Notes under the pieces: model-generated
Databases searched by the model: none
Seen by the model: the letters and a program-made list of their open reading frames with translations, nothing else
Told to the model about the DNA's origin: nothing
Shown here: positions 1-8,657 of the stretch, piece by piece
Layout: each line of letters opens with the position of its first letter
Position numbering within the stretch: the first letter of the stretch is position 1
Assembly (NCBI GenBank): GCA_902636075.1
Contig: CACPQM010000003.1
Location: 62,001-126,000 of the forward strand
Direction of reading: 5' to 3'
DNA length: 64,000 bases
Source of the DNA: an uncultured Pelagibacteraceae bacterium
Lineage (GTDB): Bacteria; Pseudomonadota; Alphaproteobacteria; Pelagibacterales; Pelagibacteraceae
Position numbers and translations under genes: made by a program

Positions 1-1
1 A

Positions 2-649
2 GGTCATGGTGGTGAATTTTTTAAAGCTGGTACTGCTGAGCCAAATATAAATAATGCAAAAGGTGTAGCTACATTAAACATGCTAAAAAAATTAGCTAGT
101 TTGAGTAACCCTGATTATCTCACTCATGACAGTGAAGCTATTAAAGTTGAATGGGAATCTGGAAAAGTTGCGCTTATGACATTATGGGCATCAAGATCAG
201 GAACTTTATTAGATGATGAAGGAGATGCAAAAATTACCGCAGCCACCAAATTAACTGGACCAGCAACTGTTGGTGGAGGAAATATTCCAGCTGCAACATT
301 ATGGTGGGATGGATTTACTTTAGCAAAAAATAGATCTGACAGTGATGCAGAAGCATCTTTTATTGCTCTAGCTCATGCTGCTTCAAACAAGAAAATGGTT
401 GCAGATGCAGCCGACCAAGCTGTTTGGTTGGTTGAAGGCTTTGTGCCAGGACCAAAATCTATTGGTGTGATTGAAGCTGTTAAAATGGGGGCGAAACCTT
501 ATCCAATGTTACCTCAAATGGGTTTAATGCATGGTGCATTAGGAAGTGAAATAGTTGAATTCTTGCAGGGTAAAGAGTCTGCGGAACAAGCACTAAAAGA
601 TGTCGAGGCTGCTTACATAAGTAAAGCTAAAGAACAAGGCTTTCTATAA
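2..649 (+). CDS. ABC sugar-binding protein, C-terminal part (partial)
   Basis: The reading frame is open from base 2 with no start, so the gene begins upstream of the window; about 215 C-terminal residues are present. The composition and the LWWDGFTLAKNRSD-type segment fit the C-terminal lobe of a family-1 (MalE/UgpB-like) periplasmic binding protein. Two MalF/MalG-type permeases follow directly, which supports a carbohydrate substrate that cannot be named. A perfect stem-loop follows the stop codon. No ATPase gene for this transporter is in the window; it may lie upstream. Family call fairly sure, substrate unknown. Confidence 0.8.
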   Translation, partial: GHGGEFFKAGTAEPNINNAKGVATLNMLKKLASLSNPDYLTHDSEAIKVEWESGKVALMTLWASRSGTLLDDEGDAKITAATKLTGPATVGGGNIPAATLWWDGFTLAKNRSDSDAEASFIALAHAASNKKMVADAADQAVWLVEGFVPGPKSIGVIEAVKMGAKPYPMLPQMGLMHGALGSEIVEFLQGKESAEQALKDVEAAYISKAKEQGFL

Positions 650-658
650 AATAAATAT

Positions 659-685
659 TTAAGTGGGGATTTTATCCCCACTTAA
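659..685 (+). terminator. Stem-loop between binding protein and permease genes
   Basis: A 12-bp perfect stem (659-670 with 674-685, core AGTGGGGAT/ATCCCCACT, TTT loop) starts 9 bp after the binding-protein stop and ends 6 bp before the permease ATG. No T-run follows, so it looks less like a full terminator than like an mRNA-protecting or translation-limiting hairpin that keeps binding protein above permease. It occupies the place where the permease ribosome site would be. Confidence 0.7.
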
Positions 686-691
686 TAGTAA

Positions 692-1720
692 ATGCCAAAT
701 AAAACTTTTTTCTGGTTTTTTTTGCCAACTGGTTTGGCAATGATACTATTTATTGGGCTCCCGATAATATCTACTGGTATTCAATCTTTTTATGCTCAAC
801 ATGATCAAGTAGTAAAAGAGGTAAAAAAATGTGATCCTTTTGGCTGTACTGTTTCAATTGTTGTTGACCAAGAAGCAACATCCGTAATAAGAGATGAGAG
901 GCCATTGGGAAAATTTAATGGACTCGGAACATATGTTGATAGAAACCATTTAGCAATTGAACAAATATCAGAATTTTGGGATGAGACTGACACCTTTGGA
1001 GATTTTATTGACCAAGTTACAAATTTACCTTTTTACAAAGCACTTTTGTTTACTTTAACTTACTGTTTGTTTGTAACTCCAAATGTTTTATTATTAGGTT
1101 TCATCATAGCATTAAGTTTAAATGCAATATCAAGAAAAATAAGAGGCCCACTAATATTTGGTACAATATTGCCAATGATAGTTACCCCTTTAGTTGGATC
1201 ACTTGTTCTATTCTGGATGATTGATGCAGAGGGTATTATTGGTGCAAATTTACAATTAATTATGGAAGATCCATACCTATCATTGAAATCTTCTAGAACA
1301 CTTACTTGGATAACAATAATAATTTATGGAGTCTGGCATCATTCACCTTTTGCTTTTGTGGTTTTTTATGCAGCTTTACAAACAGTACCTCAAGAACCAG
1401 TTGAAGCAGCAATAATTGATGGAGCATCAAGATACCAAAGAATTAGACACATTGTTCTACCACATATTTATCCAGTTGTTACTTTTGTAGCTTTAATATC
1501 GTTAATGGATAATTTTAGAGTCTTTGAACCAATAATTGGTTTTAGTGCTGAAGGAAGTGCACAGTCTTTATCTTGGTTAATTTACGATAATTTAGTTAAT
1601 GAGGAAGTAATTTTATTTGGATCAGCAGCGGCAACCTCAATGATGACTATAATTGGAATTGCTATTTTGCTTGCACCAGTATTAATCAGAACATGGAAAG
1701 AGTTTAGGACTGCAAGATAA
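692..1720 (+). CDS. ABC sugar transporter permease, MalF type
   Basis: Inner-membrane subunit of the sugar ABC importer begun upstream. A hydrophobic helix at about residues 7-28 is followed by a polar, probably periplasmic loop (about 29-112) carrying a Cys pair in KKCDPFGCT. Further helices follow at about 115-145, 155-178, 205-230, 258-280 and 312-335. The EAA loop that docks on the ATPase is visible around residues 237-260 (EAAIIDGASRYQRIRHIVLP). The gene overlaps the next permease by one base. The long first loop is typical of MalF-like rather than MalG-like subunits. Substrate not identifiable. Confidence 0.88.
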   Translation: MPNKTFFWFFLPTGLAMILFIGLPIISTGIQSFYAQHDQVVKEVKKCDPFGCTVSIVVDQEATSVIRDERPLGKFNGLGTYVDRNHLAIEQISEFWDETDTFGDFIDQVTNLPFYKALLFTLTYCLFVTPNVLLLGFIIALSLNAISRKIRGPLIFGTILPMIVTPLVGSLVLFWMIDAEGIIGANLQLIMEDPYLSLKSSRTLTWITIIIYGVWHHSPFAFVVFYAALQTVPQEPVEAAIIDGASRYQRIRHIVLPHIYPVVTFVALISLMDNFRVFEPIIGFSAEGSAQSLSWLIYDNLVNEEVILFGSAAATSMMTIIGIAILLAPVLIRTWKEFRTAR

Positions 1721-2601
1721 TGGAATATGGATTAGACAAAAGATCAAATGCGTTAAAAACATTTAATACAACTTTTATAATCATTTGGTTGTTAATTGCA
1801 TGCTTCCCATTTATTTGGACTTTTTGGGGATCTTTTAAGGTAAGAGCAGATTTTTTTTCAAGAGCAGATTGGTGGTACGCAATTTCTGCATTTAATACCC
1901 TAATAGAAACTGGGGGACAATTTACATCAAATGCTTACTCTGAGGCTTGGACTGAAGGTGAGTTTTGGAAAGCTTCAAGAAATACTATAATAGTAACAGT
2001 CTTTGTAGTTACAATATCACTGTTCTTAGGAACATTAGGAGCTTATGCTTTATCTAGATCCACAGAGAGGTATGCGTTTTGGATACTAATTGCTGCATTA
2101 ATTTTTAGAGCAATGCCACACATAACATTGGTATCAGGTTACCTTTTTCCCTTTTTTGAATTGCAGATTTGGGGAATTTTACCGACTACAATTGTAGTTT
2201 TAGTAGCAATTAATCAACCTTTTACTTTGTGGTTACTCTATTCTTTTTTTAAAACAGTGCCAAAAGAATTAGATGAAAGTGCATTAATAGATGGTTGTTC
2301 ATACTTTCAAGCATTTAGATATATAATTATGCCTGTAATGTGGCCTGGCGTTATTACTGCTGGTTTGTTTAGTCTAATGTTAGCATATAATGATTTTACT
2401 GTAACAGCGCTACTTCTAAACCAAGAAAATCATACAATGGTACCCAAAATTCAAAGTTATCTTGGAACAAATCAACATGAAGGTAATTTGATGTGGGCAG
2501 TATCTGCTGTTGTTTCTGCTACTGCCCCTCTGTTTATGTTAGTTATGTTTTTCCAAAGACAAGTAATAAGTGGATTAACAACTGGTGCAGTCAAAGGCTA
2601 A
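1720..2601 (+). CDS. ABC sugar transporter permease, MalG type
   Basis: Second membrane subunit of the same importer, 293 residues with about six hydrophobic segments. The EAA-type loop lies around residues 184-205 (ELDESALIDGCSYFQAFRY), and the C-terminus GLTTGAVKG is typical of MalG-family proteins. The start overlaps the stop of the previous permease (TAATG), and its own stop overlaps the start of the next gene in the same way, so these genes are translationally coupled. It should pair with the MalF-type subunit and an ATPase not seen here. Confidence 0.9.
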   Translation: MEYGLDKRSNALKTFNTTFIIIWLLIACFPFIWTFWGSFKVRADFFSRADWWYAISAFNTLIETGGQFTSNAYSEAWTEGEFWKASRNTIIVTVFVVTISLFLGTLGAYALSRSTERYAFWILIAALIFRAMPHITLVSGYLFPFFELQIWGILPTTIVVLVAINQPFTLWLLYSFFKTVPKELDESALIDGCSYFQAFRYIIMPVMWPGVITAGLFSLMLAYNDFTVTALLLNQENHTMVPKIQSYLGTNQHEGNLMWAVSAVVSATAPLFMLVMFFQRQVISGLTTGAVKG

Positions 2602-3263
2602 TGACGATTAAAGCAGTTTTATTCGGTTCAATTGGCACAATTGTTGAAACTTCAAATATTCAAAGACAATCATTTAACAAAGCATTTAAAAAAAACGGTC
2701 TCAATTGGTATTGGACGAAAAAAATGTATCAATCAATGTTACAAAAACCAGGTGGTGAAATTAGAGTTAAAAAATATGGTATATCAAAAAAAACTTTAGT
2801 GAACGCAAAACAAATAAGGAATTTAAAAACATTTATATTCAATCAATATTTAAAAAAGAATAAATTAAAACCACGTGCTGGAGTAAAAAATATTATTAAA
2901 TTCTGTAAAAAAAATAAAATAAAAATTGGGTTTGTTACTTCTACAACTAAGAATAACGTTGATGGAGTGTTTAAATCTTTAAAATACCATTTAAAAAAAA
3001 ATGATTTTGATTACATAGGTCATGATAAAATTACTAAAACCTTCAAAGATAAATCAGATATTTATAAACATTGCCTGAAAAAATTAAATCTTAAATCAAG
3101 TAAATGTGTAGCTGTCGAAGATACAGAAATAAGTCTAAGTTACGCAAGAAAAGCAAAAATAAGGTGTATTGCCTTCCCGGGAGACTTTCATCTTACCGGG
3201 AAGTACAAAGATTCACTTATAAAAGTCAGAAGACTTAATCCAAAAATATTGTTTGATTTATAG
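2601..3263 (+). CDS. HAD-like protein with degenerate nucleophile motif
   Basis: 220 residues of the CbbY/beta-phosphoglucomutase-like branch of the HAD superfamily. The ATG at 2601 overlaps the permease stop (TAATG); the same frame is open further upstream but there only runs across the permease. Motif II (GFVTST), a later Lys (around KTFKDKSDIY) and motif IV (VAVEDTEIS) are recognisable. Motif I, normally DxDGT, reads F8-G9-S10-I11-G12-T13, so both catalytic aspartates are absent. Standard aspartyl-phosphate chemistry is therefore unlikely. Coupling to the sugar transporter suggests a role in handling that sugar, perhaps in binding or regulation. Confidence 0.8.
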   Translation: MTIKAVLFGSIGTIVETSNIQRQSFNKAFKKNGLNWYWTKKMYQSMLQKPGGEIRVKKYGISKKTLVNAKQIRNLKTFIFNQYLKKNKLKPRAGVKNIIKFCKKNKIKIGFVTSTTKNNVDGVFKSLKYHLKKNDFDYIGHDKITKTFKDKSDIYKHCLKKLNLKSSKCVAVEDTEISLSYARKAKIRCIAFPGDFHLTGKYKDSLIKVRRLNPKILFDL

Positions 3264-3710
3264 TTGGTCTATTAAACCTGGTGCAATTTTCTTAGATTTT
3301 GACGAAAATCTAAGTTTTTTAATAGCATCTAGGTTAGATTTATCATCTCCAACCACCACAAAACCAATCATTCCCATATTTTTGTGTGGTGTACACCAGT
3401 AAGCATATATCCCCGGGACATCGAACTTGTATTCAACATCCTTGTTATATTTTGATTTGAATTTGCCTACTGCTTCTGGCACACCCTTTTTTATGAATTC
3501 AACGTTATGTCCTTTGTCATTTGCTTTCCAAAGAACTGTATCTCCAGTGTTTACTCTAACAATTTTAGGCTCAAAGACATTTGACTCTTTATCAAGCCTA
3601 TTCAACATTTCCACTGTAACATCCGCACCTAATGCTATATTCGTAAAAAATGTACTGATTAAAATTATAAATGAAATTATAAGTTTATTATTTTTTATCA
3701 TGTTTTGCAT
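3258..3710 (-). CDS. Pseudoazurin-like type I copper protein
   Basis: Small exported electron carrier (150 residues). A signal peptide covers about residues 1-28. The type I copper ligands are visible as H68 (KGHNVE) and C106-x2-H109-x4-M114 (YWCTPHKNMGM), exactly the pseudoazurin spacing. A Lys-rich tail of about 30 residues follows the copper loop, similar to the two C-terminal helices of pseudoazurins. An internal Met at residue 4 is an alternative start; neither has a clear ribosome site. Its 3' end overlaps the convergent HAD-like gene by 6 bp. The redox partner is not encoded nearby. Confidence 0.88.
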   Translation of the reverse strand: MQNMIKNNKLIISFIILISTFFTNIALGADVTVEMLNRLDKESNVFEPKIVRVNTGDTVLWKANDKGHNVEFIKKGVPEAVGKFKSKYNKDVEYKFDVPGIYAYWCTPHKNMGMIGFVVVGDDKSNLDAIKKLRFSSKSKKIAPGLIDQL

Positions 3711-3714
3711 ATAT

Positions 3715-3730
3715 TATCTAAAATTAGATA
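3715..3730. promoter_or_regulatory. Dyad upstream of the pseudoazurin gene
   Basis: An inverted repeat with 7-bp arms (TATCTAA, AA spacer, TTAGATA) lies 5 to 20 bp upstream of the pseudoazurin start. It could be an operator or a leader hairpin masking translation. In DNA this AT-rich it may also be chance. Confidence 0.25.
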
Positions 3731-3771
3731 AACAATATTTGATTGGTGCAACAAGTTGACACGTCTTTAGC

Positions 3772-4938
3772 TTAAATTTTTTTATACGATCTGTCAGCTC
3801 TTAGGATTGTAAAAATTATTATAATCAAAAAGGGTATGCACAATATGTTCATAGTTTTCCAGCTTGTATAACTTAATACAACACCTGCTGTTAAGCTTGC
3901 AGTAGCCTGAATTGAGAAAACTATAAAGTCATTAAATCCTTGAGCTCTAAACCTTTCTTCTTCTCTATAATTTAATACAAGTAAGCTTGTCCCTGATATA
4001 AATAGAAAATTCCATCCAAGGCCTAAAAATATTAATGAAAAAAGATAGTTTGTAACTGTTTGATTAAGATAACTAAGAAATATTGTGATTATAAAAAATA
4101 ATACCCCAGAATACATGATTTTGCTGTGTCCAAATTTTTTAATTAGATTTCCAGTAACTAATGCTGGTAGGAACATACTTATAATGTGCAATTGAATTAC
4201 AAAACTAGTGCTATTTAAAGACATTTTGTCATGAATATGCATACTTATTGGAGTAGCTGTCATCAAAAACGACATAACTGCATAAGCAAATGATGAGGAG
4301 ACTAATGCCTGAAGGAACCTTGGTTGAGAAATTAACTCTGAAATTGACCTTCCTTTTGAAATTTTTTTTTTTTCAATAATTTTCTTTTCATTATAAAAAA
4401 CTAAAAAAATAATTGATGATAAAGTTAATAATGACAAACATAGATAAGAGCCGACATATAAACCCTCTGGAACAATATTCTTTCCAAAATTTGCTAGATT
4501 AGGGCCTAATAAAGCTGATAAAATTCCTGCAAAAAGTAACAAAGAAATGGCTTTTGGAGCCTGTTTTTTTTCTACACTTTCAGCTGCTGCAAAACGATAT
4601 TGATGAGCAAATGCCATCCCAAATCCAAGTGAAAAGCAAGAAAATGAATAAAGAATAAAGTTTTGTCTCATCACTGCATAAGCTGCCAGTAAAGCAAATA
4701 ATGAGGTTGTGATGGATGATAATATAAATCCTTTTTTTCTACCAGTAATACTCATTATTTTGGAAGCAGCTATTATAAAAATGGCTGTACCAACAATTGA
4801 TAATGACATTGGCAAAGTCGACAAAGATTTAATTGGGCTTATACTAGATCCAATTATTCCGCTTAAAAAAACTGTTACAGGTGCAACTGAAAATGCACAT
4901 GCATTGCTAGCGAATAGCAACCAGACATTTTTATTCAT
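3772..4938 (-). CDS. Major facilitator superfamily transporter
   Basis: 388 residues, almost entirely hydrophobic with about twelve predicted helices, and a basic loop after the second helix (ITGRKKGF) resembling the MFS motif A region. Length and layout fit a single-polypeptide MFS carrier. It starts 7 bp downstream of the proW stop on the same strand, so it is probably the last gene of the betaine transport operon and may move a related solute or act as an exporter. The substrate cannot be read from sequence. Confidence 0.8.
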   Translation of the reverse strand: MNKNVWLLFASNACAFSVAPVTVFLSGIIGSSISPIKSLSTLPMSLSIVGTAIFIIAASKIMSITGRKKGFILSSITTSLFALLAAYAVMRQNFILYSFSCFSLGFGMAFAHQYRFAAAESVEKKQAPKAISLLLFAGILSALLGPNLANFGKNIVPEGLYVGSYLCLSLLTLSSIIFLVFYNEKKIIEKKKISKGRSISELISQPRFLQALVSSSFAYAVMSFLMTATPISMHIHDKMSLNSTSFVIQLHIISMFLPALVTGNLIKKFGHSKIMYSGVLFFIITIFLSYLNQTVTNYLFSLIFLGLGWNFLFISGTSLLVLNYREEERFRAQGFNDFIVFSIQATASLTAGVVLSYTSWKTMNILCIPFLIIIIFTILRADRSYKKI

Positions 4939-4945
4939 TAGAGAA

Positions 4946-6448
4946 TTAAACTCTTTTCTTACCTTGAACGACTCTGTCCAATATTAAAGCAACAAATAAT
5001 ATTGCAATACCAGCTAAAATACCTTGGCCTACATTTGCATATTGTAAAGCTTCTAGAACATCTTGTCCTAATCCTTTGGCTCCTATTAATGATGCTACTA
5101 CAACCATTGCTAAGCTTAACATCACAGTTTGGTTTACACCAGCGAGTATTGATGGAGTTGCTAATGGTAAATCAACTTTTCTTAGTAAATACCATTTAGA
5201 TGCTCCGTAAGCTATTGCTGCCTCTCTGATAGTTTCAGGAACTCCTCTTAATCCTAACACTGTAAGTCTTACAACAGGTGTTCCCCCAAAAATCATTGTA
5301 ATAATTACTGCTGCAACCTTCCCTGTTCCAAAAAACGCAATGACAGGAATCATAAATACAAATGCAGGCATTGTTTGCATAAAGTCCATTATTGGTCTTA
5401 TCATCGAATAAAATCTTTGACGTCTTGCACAATAAATTCCTAAGGGAATTCCAATAACAATACTTAGAATTGCAGCTGTACCTAATAAAGCAAGTGTTGT
5501 CATTGCCTTAACCCAAAATCCTAAAAAACCCATGTATGCTAAAAATCCTGCAGAGTATATTGCGGTTCTTATTCCTGCTGACAAAGCAGTTAAAACTACA
5601 ATGGTAGTTATAATCACAATCCAAGGTGTTCTAACAAATAAAAGTTCTAAAAAATCTAGAACAGATCTAATTCCAATTGTAATTGCAGTAAATACTGCGT
5701 CTCCTTTTATAACAGCATAATCAAAAATTGTTTCTACCCATTTAATTGAAGTAAGTCTTATTTCTGGATGAGTAGGAAAATCATTCATTATTGAGAAGAA
5801 ACCTGGGAAGCTATAATGTATTACTGAAAAAAACATTATCACTATTGTAAAACCAATACTAAGTAAGTAATTTTTTGGTTTCATACCAGGACTTATTGAT
5901 TTATTAGATAACCACTCTGAGTATCTTTTTTCTAAAACGGTATTGGCTAATATTCCTTGAATAAATTTTACAAAAATTAATAACAAAATTCCTGAAATGG
6001 TAATCCATATTGCCGAAGCTTCAATTTGCTGAACATCAACTACATATTCCTTCATTGCCTCTTCAAGTGATTTAATTGCCCTCTCATAGACTTCAACTTT
6101 ATCTGGGTTGTTTTCTTTTGCAGCCTCTAATTGTTTATATCTAAAATCGATAGTTGATTGAATTTTATCAATTTTTTCAATTGCATCTTTAGTGATGTTA
6201 CCGAATAATCCTCTAACAATTTGAACAACAGCAAATGTTTCCACAATTAGAAATGCCAGAGCATAATTCCATACATTTCTTAGTCCAAACCATACTGGTC
6301 CAAACAAGGCTGCAAAAAGATTAAAAGAGTAAGAGTATGATGGCTTGCTACCAATTTTTTTAAACTCTTTGATATAATAATCTGGATTTGAAATTACAAA
6401 ATTTTTAATAAGTTCAGATCTTGATAAATTTTTAATTTTGTTACTCAT
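4946..6448 (-). CDS. proW: Glycine betaine/proline ABC permease with extra N-terminal membrane domain
   Basis: Membrane subunit of the ProXVW osmolyte importer. The last 270 residues or so are ProW/OpuAB-like, with GIPLGIYCARR and the coupling loop TIREAAIAYGASKWYLLRKV. The first 230 or so form an additional region: an FNLFAALFGPVWFGLRNVW segment resembling DUF2628-type domains, two or more helices and a charged, possibly coiled-coil stretch (about residues 95-135). I chose the ATG at 6448, overlapping the ATPase stop by 8 bp with AAGGA 7 bp upstream; an in-frame ATG at 6454 and an alternative at 6466 are less well placed. The extension makes it about 150 residues longer than E. coli ProW. 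Confidence 0.85.
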   Translation of the reverse strand: MSNKIKNLSRSELIKNFVISNPDYYIKEFKKIGSKPSYSYSFNLFAALFGPVWFGLRNVWNYALAFLIVETFAVVQIVRGLFGNITKDAIEKIDKIQSTIDFRYKQLEAAKENNPDKVEVYERAIKSLEEAMKEYVVDVQQIEASAIWITISGILLLIFVKFIQGILANTVLEKRYSEWLSNKSISPGMKPKNYLLSIGFTIVIMFFSVIHYSFPGFFSIMNDFPTHPEIRLTSIKWVETIFDYAVIKGDAVFTAITIGIRSVLDFLELLFVRTPWIVIITTIVVLTALSAGIRTAIYSAGFLAYMGFLGFWVKAMTTLALLGTAAILSIVIGIPLGIYCARRQRFYSMIRPIMDFMQTMPAFVFMIPVIAFFGTGKVAAVIITMIFGGTPVVRLTVLGLRGVPETIREAAIAYGASKWYLLRKVDLPLATPSILAGVNQTVMLSLAMVVVASLIGAKGLGQDVLEALQYANVGQGILAGIAILFVALILDRVVQGKKRV

Positions 6449-7493
6449 TCTCATTTCCTTCAACAACTGCCTTTAATAGGTCTGATTGAGTAATAATTCC
6501 AACTTCCGTGTTATGGTCATTTACAACTAGAATTGGTTTTTCTTTAGAAACAGAAGTTTCAATAAGTTTGCTTAATATATCGTTTTCATTTACTTTTTCA
6601 TTATTACTAAAATTTTCCCCGAAGTTTTTTTTATATTGCTCTAAAGGTTGCATAATAGTTTTAGCCTGAACAACTTTTAATCTTGAAATTCCTTTTACAA
6701 AATCTGCAACATACTCGTCAGATGGATTTACAACTATTTCTTCAGGGGTTCCGATTTGAACCACTCTTCCATCTCGCATTATTGCTATTCTATGTCCAAC
6801 CCTTACAGCTTCATCAAGATCATGAGTTATAAATACAGTTGTCTTTTTCATTTGTTTTGAAAGTTTAATAAACTCTGTTTGAAGTTGGCGTCTTATAAGC
6901 GGATCAAGTGCACTAAAAGGCTCATCCATGAGTAAAAATTCAGGATCAGCAGCTAATGCTCTAGCCAACCCTACTCTTTGTTGCATTCCTCCAGATAATT
7001 CATGTGCGTATTTATTACCCCAACCTTGTAATTCAACAATATTTAAAATGTTATTTGCTGCATCTAACCTATCGTTTTTACTTACTCCTCTTATTTCTAA
7101 GGGCATTGCAATATTATCTAAAACAGATCTGTGGGGCATAAGTGCAAAATTTTGAAAAACCATACCAATTTTTTTATTTCTAAGTTCTTGTAAATTTTCT
7201 TTATTAAACTGCATTACATCTTGATTATTTATTAAAATTTTTCCAGATGTTGGTTCTAATAATCTATTGATATGTCTTACAAGTGTTGATTTCCCACTTC
7301 CGGATAATCCCATAACACAAAAGATTTCACCTTTATTTACATCAAACGAAACATCAGAAACTCCAATTACTGAATTATACTTTTCTAAAGCTTCTTGTTT
7401 TGATATTTTTTTATTTTGTATGGCGTCCAATGCATCATTGGATGTATTTCCGAATATTTTCCAAACGTTTTGGATCTGTATAGCAGCTTCCAT
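6441..7493 (-). CDS. proV: Glycine betaine/proline ABC transporter ATPase
   Basis: Cytoplasmic ATPase of the osmolyte importer (350 residues). The N-terminus carries the ProV-specific region before the Walker A motif (GLSGSGKST, about residue 70). The Q-loop, signature LSGGMQQRVGLARAL and Walker B LLMDEPFSALD follow. The C-terminal 80 residues resemble CBS sequence (LVVNDHNTEVGIITQSDLL), the osmosensing or nucleotide-sensing module of ProV/OpuAA. It lies between proX and proW, overlapping proW by 8 bp. Betaine is the expected substrate, but choline, DMSP or proline betaine remain possible. Confidence 0.92.
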   Translation of the reverse strand: MEAAIQIQNVWKIFGNTSNDALDAIQNKKISKQEALEKYNSVIGVSDVSFDVNKGEIFCVMGLSGSGKSTLVRHINRLLEPTSGKILINNQDVMQFNKENLQELRNKKIGMVFQNFALMPHRSVLDNIAMPLEIRGVSKNDRLDAANNILNIVELQGWGNKYAHELSGGMQQRVGLARALAADPEFLLMDEPFSALDPLIRRQLQTEFIKLSKQMKKTTVFITHDLDEAVRVGHRIAIMRDGRVVQIGTPEEIVVNPSDEYVADFVKGISRLKVVQAKTIMQPLEQYKKNFGENFSNNEKVNENDILSKLIETSVSKEKPILVVNDHNTEVGIITQSDLLKAVVEGNENE

Positions 7494-7526
7494 AAAAGGA
7501 TTTTAGCTTAATATTATTGAAAATGA

Positions 7527-7553
7527 TACCTGGCAACTATAAGTCGCCAGGTA
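7527..7553 (-). terminator. Stem-loop between proX and proV
   Basis: TACCTGGC (7527-7534) pairs with GCCAGGTA (7546-7553), with part of the 11-base loop able to pair further. It lies 22 bp after the proX stop and 33 bp before proV. No strong T-run follows on the minus strand. Best read as a 3' stabilising or partially terminating hairpin that favours the binding-protein transcript. Confidence 0.6.
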
Positions 7554-7575
7554 AATTAAATTTAAATTGACTAAA

Positions 7576-8538
7576 TTAAAGACCTAACCAACCATCAACT
7601 GTTGATTTATTTTTAGCCATCCAGTCTCTTGCAACTTCTCCTGGATCTCTTTTTTGAACTGATACTTCGTATGCCATCCAAGAAACATCATCTGCTGTGA
7701 TTTGGAAATTTTTAAAAAATTCAACAATCGCTGGTGATTTACTTTCTAAAGAAGTTCCCCATCCGATTTGAATTTTTTTCAAAGCATCCTTTGAAGCTAC
7801 ATATGATTTTTGATACCAATCTGCATCTGCTTTTGGTTGAATCATTTTATATTTAGCTGGATCATACTTTGGTTCTTCCAACATAACTACATCAGCCATT
7901 CCCCAAATAGCATGAGGTTTGTAACAATAAAATGCGTATCCCTCACCCTTTTTGATCGAGTCTAAAACTCTAGCATTTTTTACAGCTTCAGCAGCTCTTA
8001 TTGGCTCTATACCAGCATCGTAAAGTTTATAGTCTCTAAGTTTTACTTGGTTTACATTTGCAGAAGCCCATCCGTCAGCACCAATCCAAAACTCACCTTT
8101 TCCATTTCCATCACTATCCATTGCTTTAACAACTTCTGGTCTCCCCAAATCTTCTATTGCAGTAATATTCATTTTTTTTGCAAATTGTTGAGAAACACAA
8201 TAGCCTTGATTTCCCTCATAAGGATTTTTGCTTAATTTTAATGTTCCTTTTGGTACTAAATCTTTTGTATAAGCTTCTTGATTCGGTAGCCAAATATCAG
8301 GGTGAACTTCGATTTCACCTTTACTTCTATCAATCGCTCCATAGATTGCAGTATTGTTACCTGGAACTAACTCGGCTTCACCACCCATTTTATCAATGAC
8401 AACAGCAGCAAGTAAATTTGCAATTGCAGTTGCACCCGTCCAACCAGGATCACCAATCTTTACTTTTTCAGCAAAACTTGAGGCTGGTACAAATAATGAG
8501 ATTACTCCAGCCACAAGAATTTTTTTGATTATATTCAT
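7576..8538 (-). CDS. proX: Glycine betaine-binding periplasmic protein
   Basis: Binding protein of the osmolyte importer, 320 residues. A signal peptide covers about residues 1-23 (cleavage after SSFA). The mature part starts KVKIGDPGWTGATA, as in ProX/OpuAC-type proteins, and has many Trp residues (for example FWIGADGWAS, IGWGTSLES, DVSWMAYE) of the kind that build the aromatic cage for quaternary ammonium. It is first in proX-proV-proW-MFS, with a candidate promoter and a GGGGA ribosome site upstream. Substrate is probably glycine betaine or a close analogue; not proven here. Confidence 0.88.
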   Translation of the reverse strand: MNIIKKILVAGVISLFVPASSFAEKVKIGDPGWTGATAIANLLAAVVIDKMGGEAELVPGNNTAIYGAIDRSKGEIEVHPDIWLPNQEAYTKDLVPKGTLKLSKNPYEGNQGYCVSQQFAKKMNITAIEDLGRPEVVKAMDSDGNGKGEFWIGADGWASANVNQVKLRDYKLYDAGIEPIRAAEAVKNARVLDSIKKGEGYAFYCYKPHAIWGMADVVMLEEPKYDPAKYKMIQPKADADWYQKSYVASKDALKKIQIGWGTSLESKSPAIVEFFKNFQITADDVSWMAYEVSVQKRDPGEVARDWMAKNKSTVDGWLGL

Positions 8539-8571
8539 ATTTTCCCCATTTAAGTTATTTTTTATAAATAA

Positions 8572-8601
8572 AATCTAACTTGGTTTTAAATTTAGAGTCA
8601 A
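8572..8601 (-). promoter_or_regulatory. Candidate sigma-70 promoter of proX
   Basis: On the minus strand TTGACT (8601-8596) matches the -35 consensus at five of six positions. TAGATT (8577-8572), 18 bases downstream, matches the -10 at four of six. The proX ATG lies 33 bp beyond. Plausible on spacing and position, but AT-rich DNA gives many weak matches. Confidence 0.4.
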
Positions 8602-8657
8602 CATTTCTAATAAGCTAAATAGTAAAATCTGCTATGCAAAAGCCTAAAATGGCCGAT

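Noticed and set aside
2493-2600. Upstream extension of the HAD-like reading frame
   Set aside because: It overlaps the permease coding sequence in another frame and has low-complexity Cys-rich residues typical of a shadow; the ATG at 2601 with TAATG coupling is the natural start.
3173-3201. Inverted repeat CTTCCCGG/CCGGGAAG inside the HAD-like gene
   Set aside because: It lies in conserved-looking coding sequence 60 bp before the stop, with a 13-base loop and no T-run; probably chance.
3427-3759. 110-codon plus-strand ORF opposite the pseudoazurin gene
   Set aside because: The minus strand encodes a complete copper-site protein with signal peptide; the plus-strand frame has no family features.
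8539-8657. Possible riboswitch or small RNA in the proX leader
   Set aside because: Only a weak promoter-like pair is visible; no conserved riboswitch core or extended pairing that I recognise.
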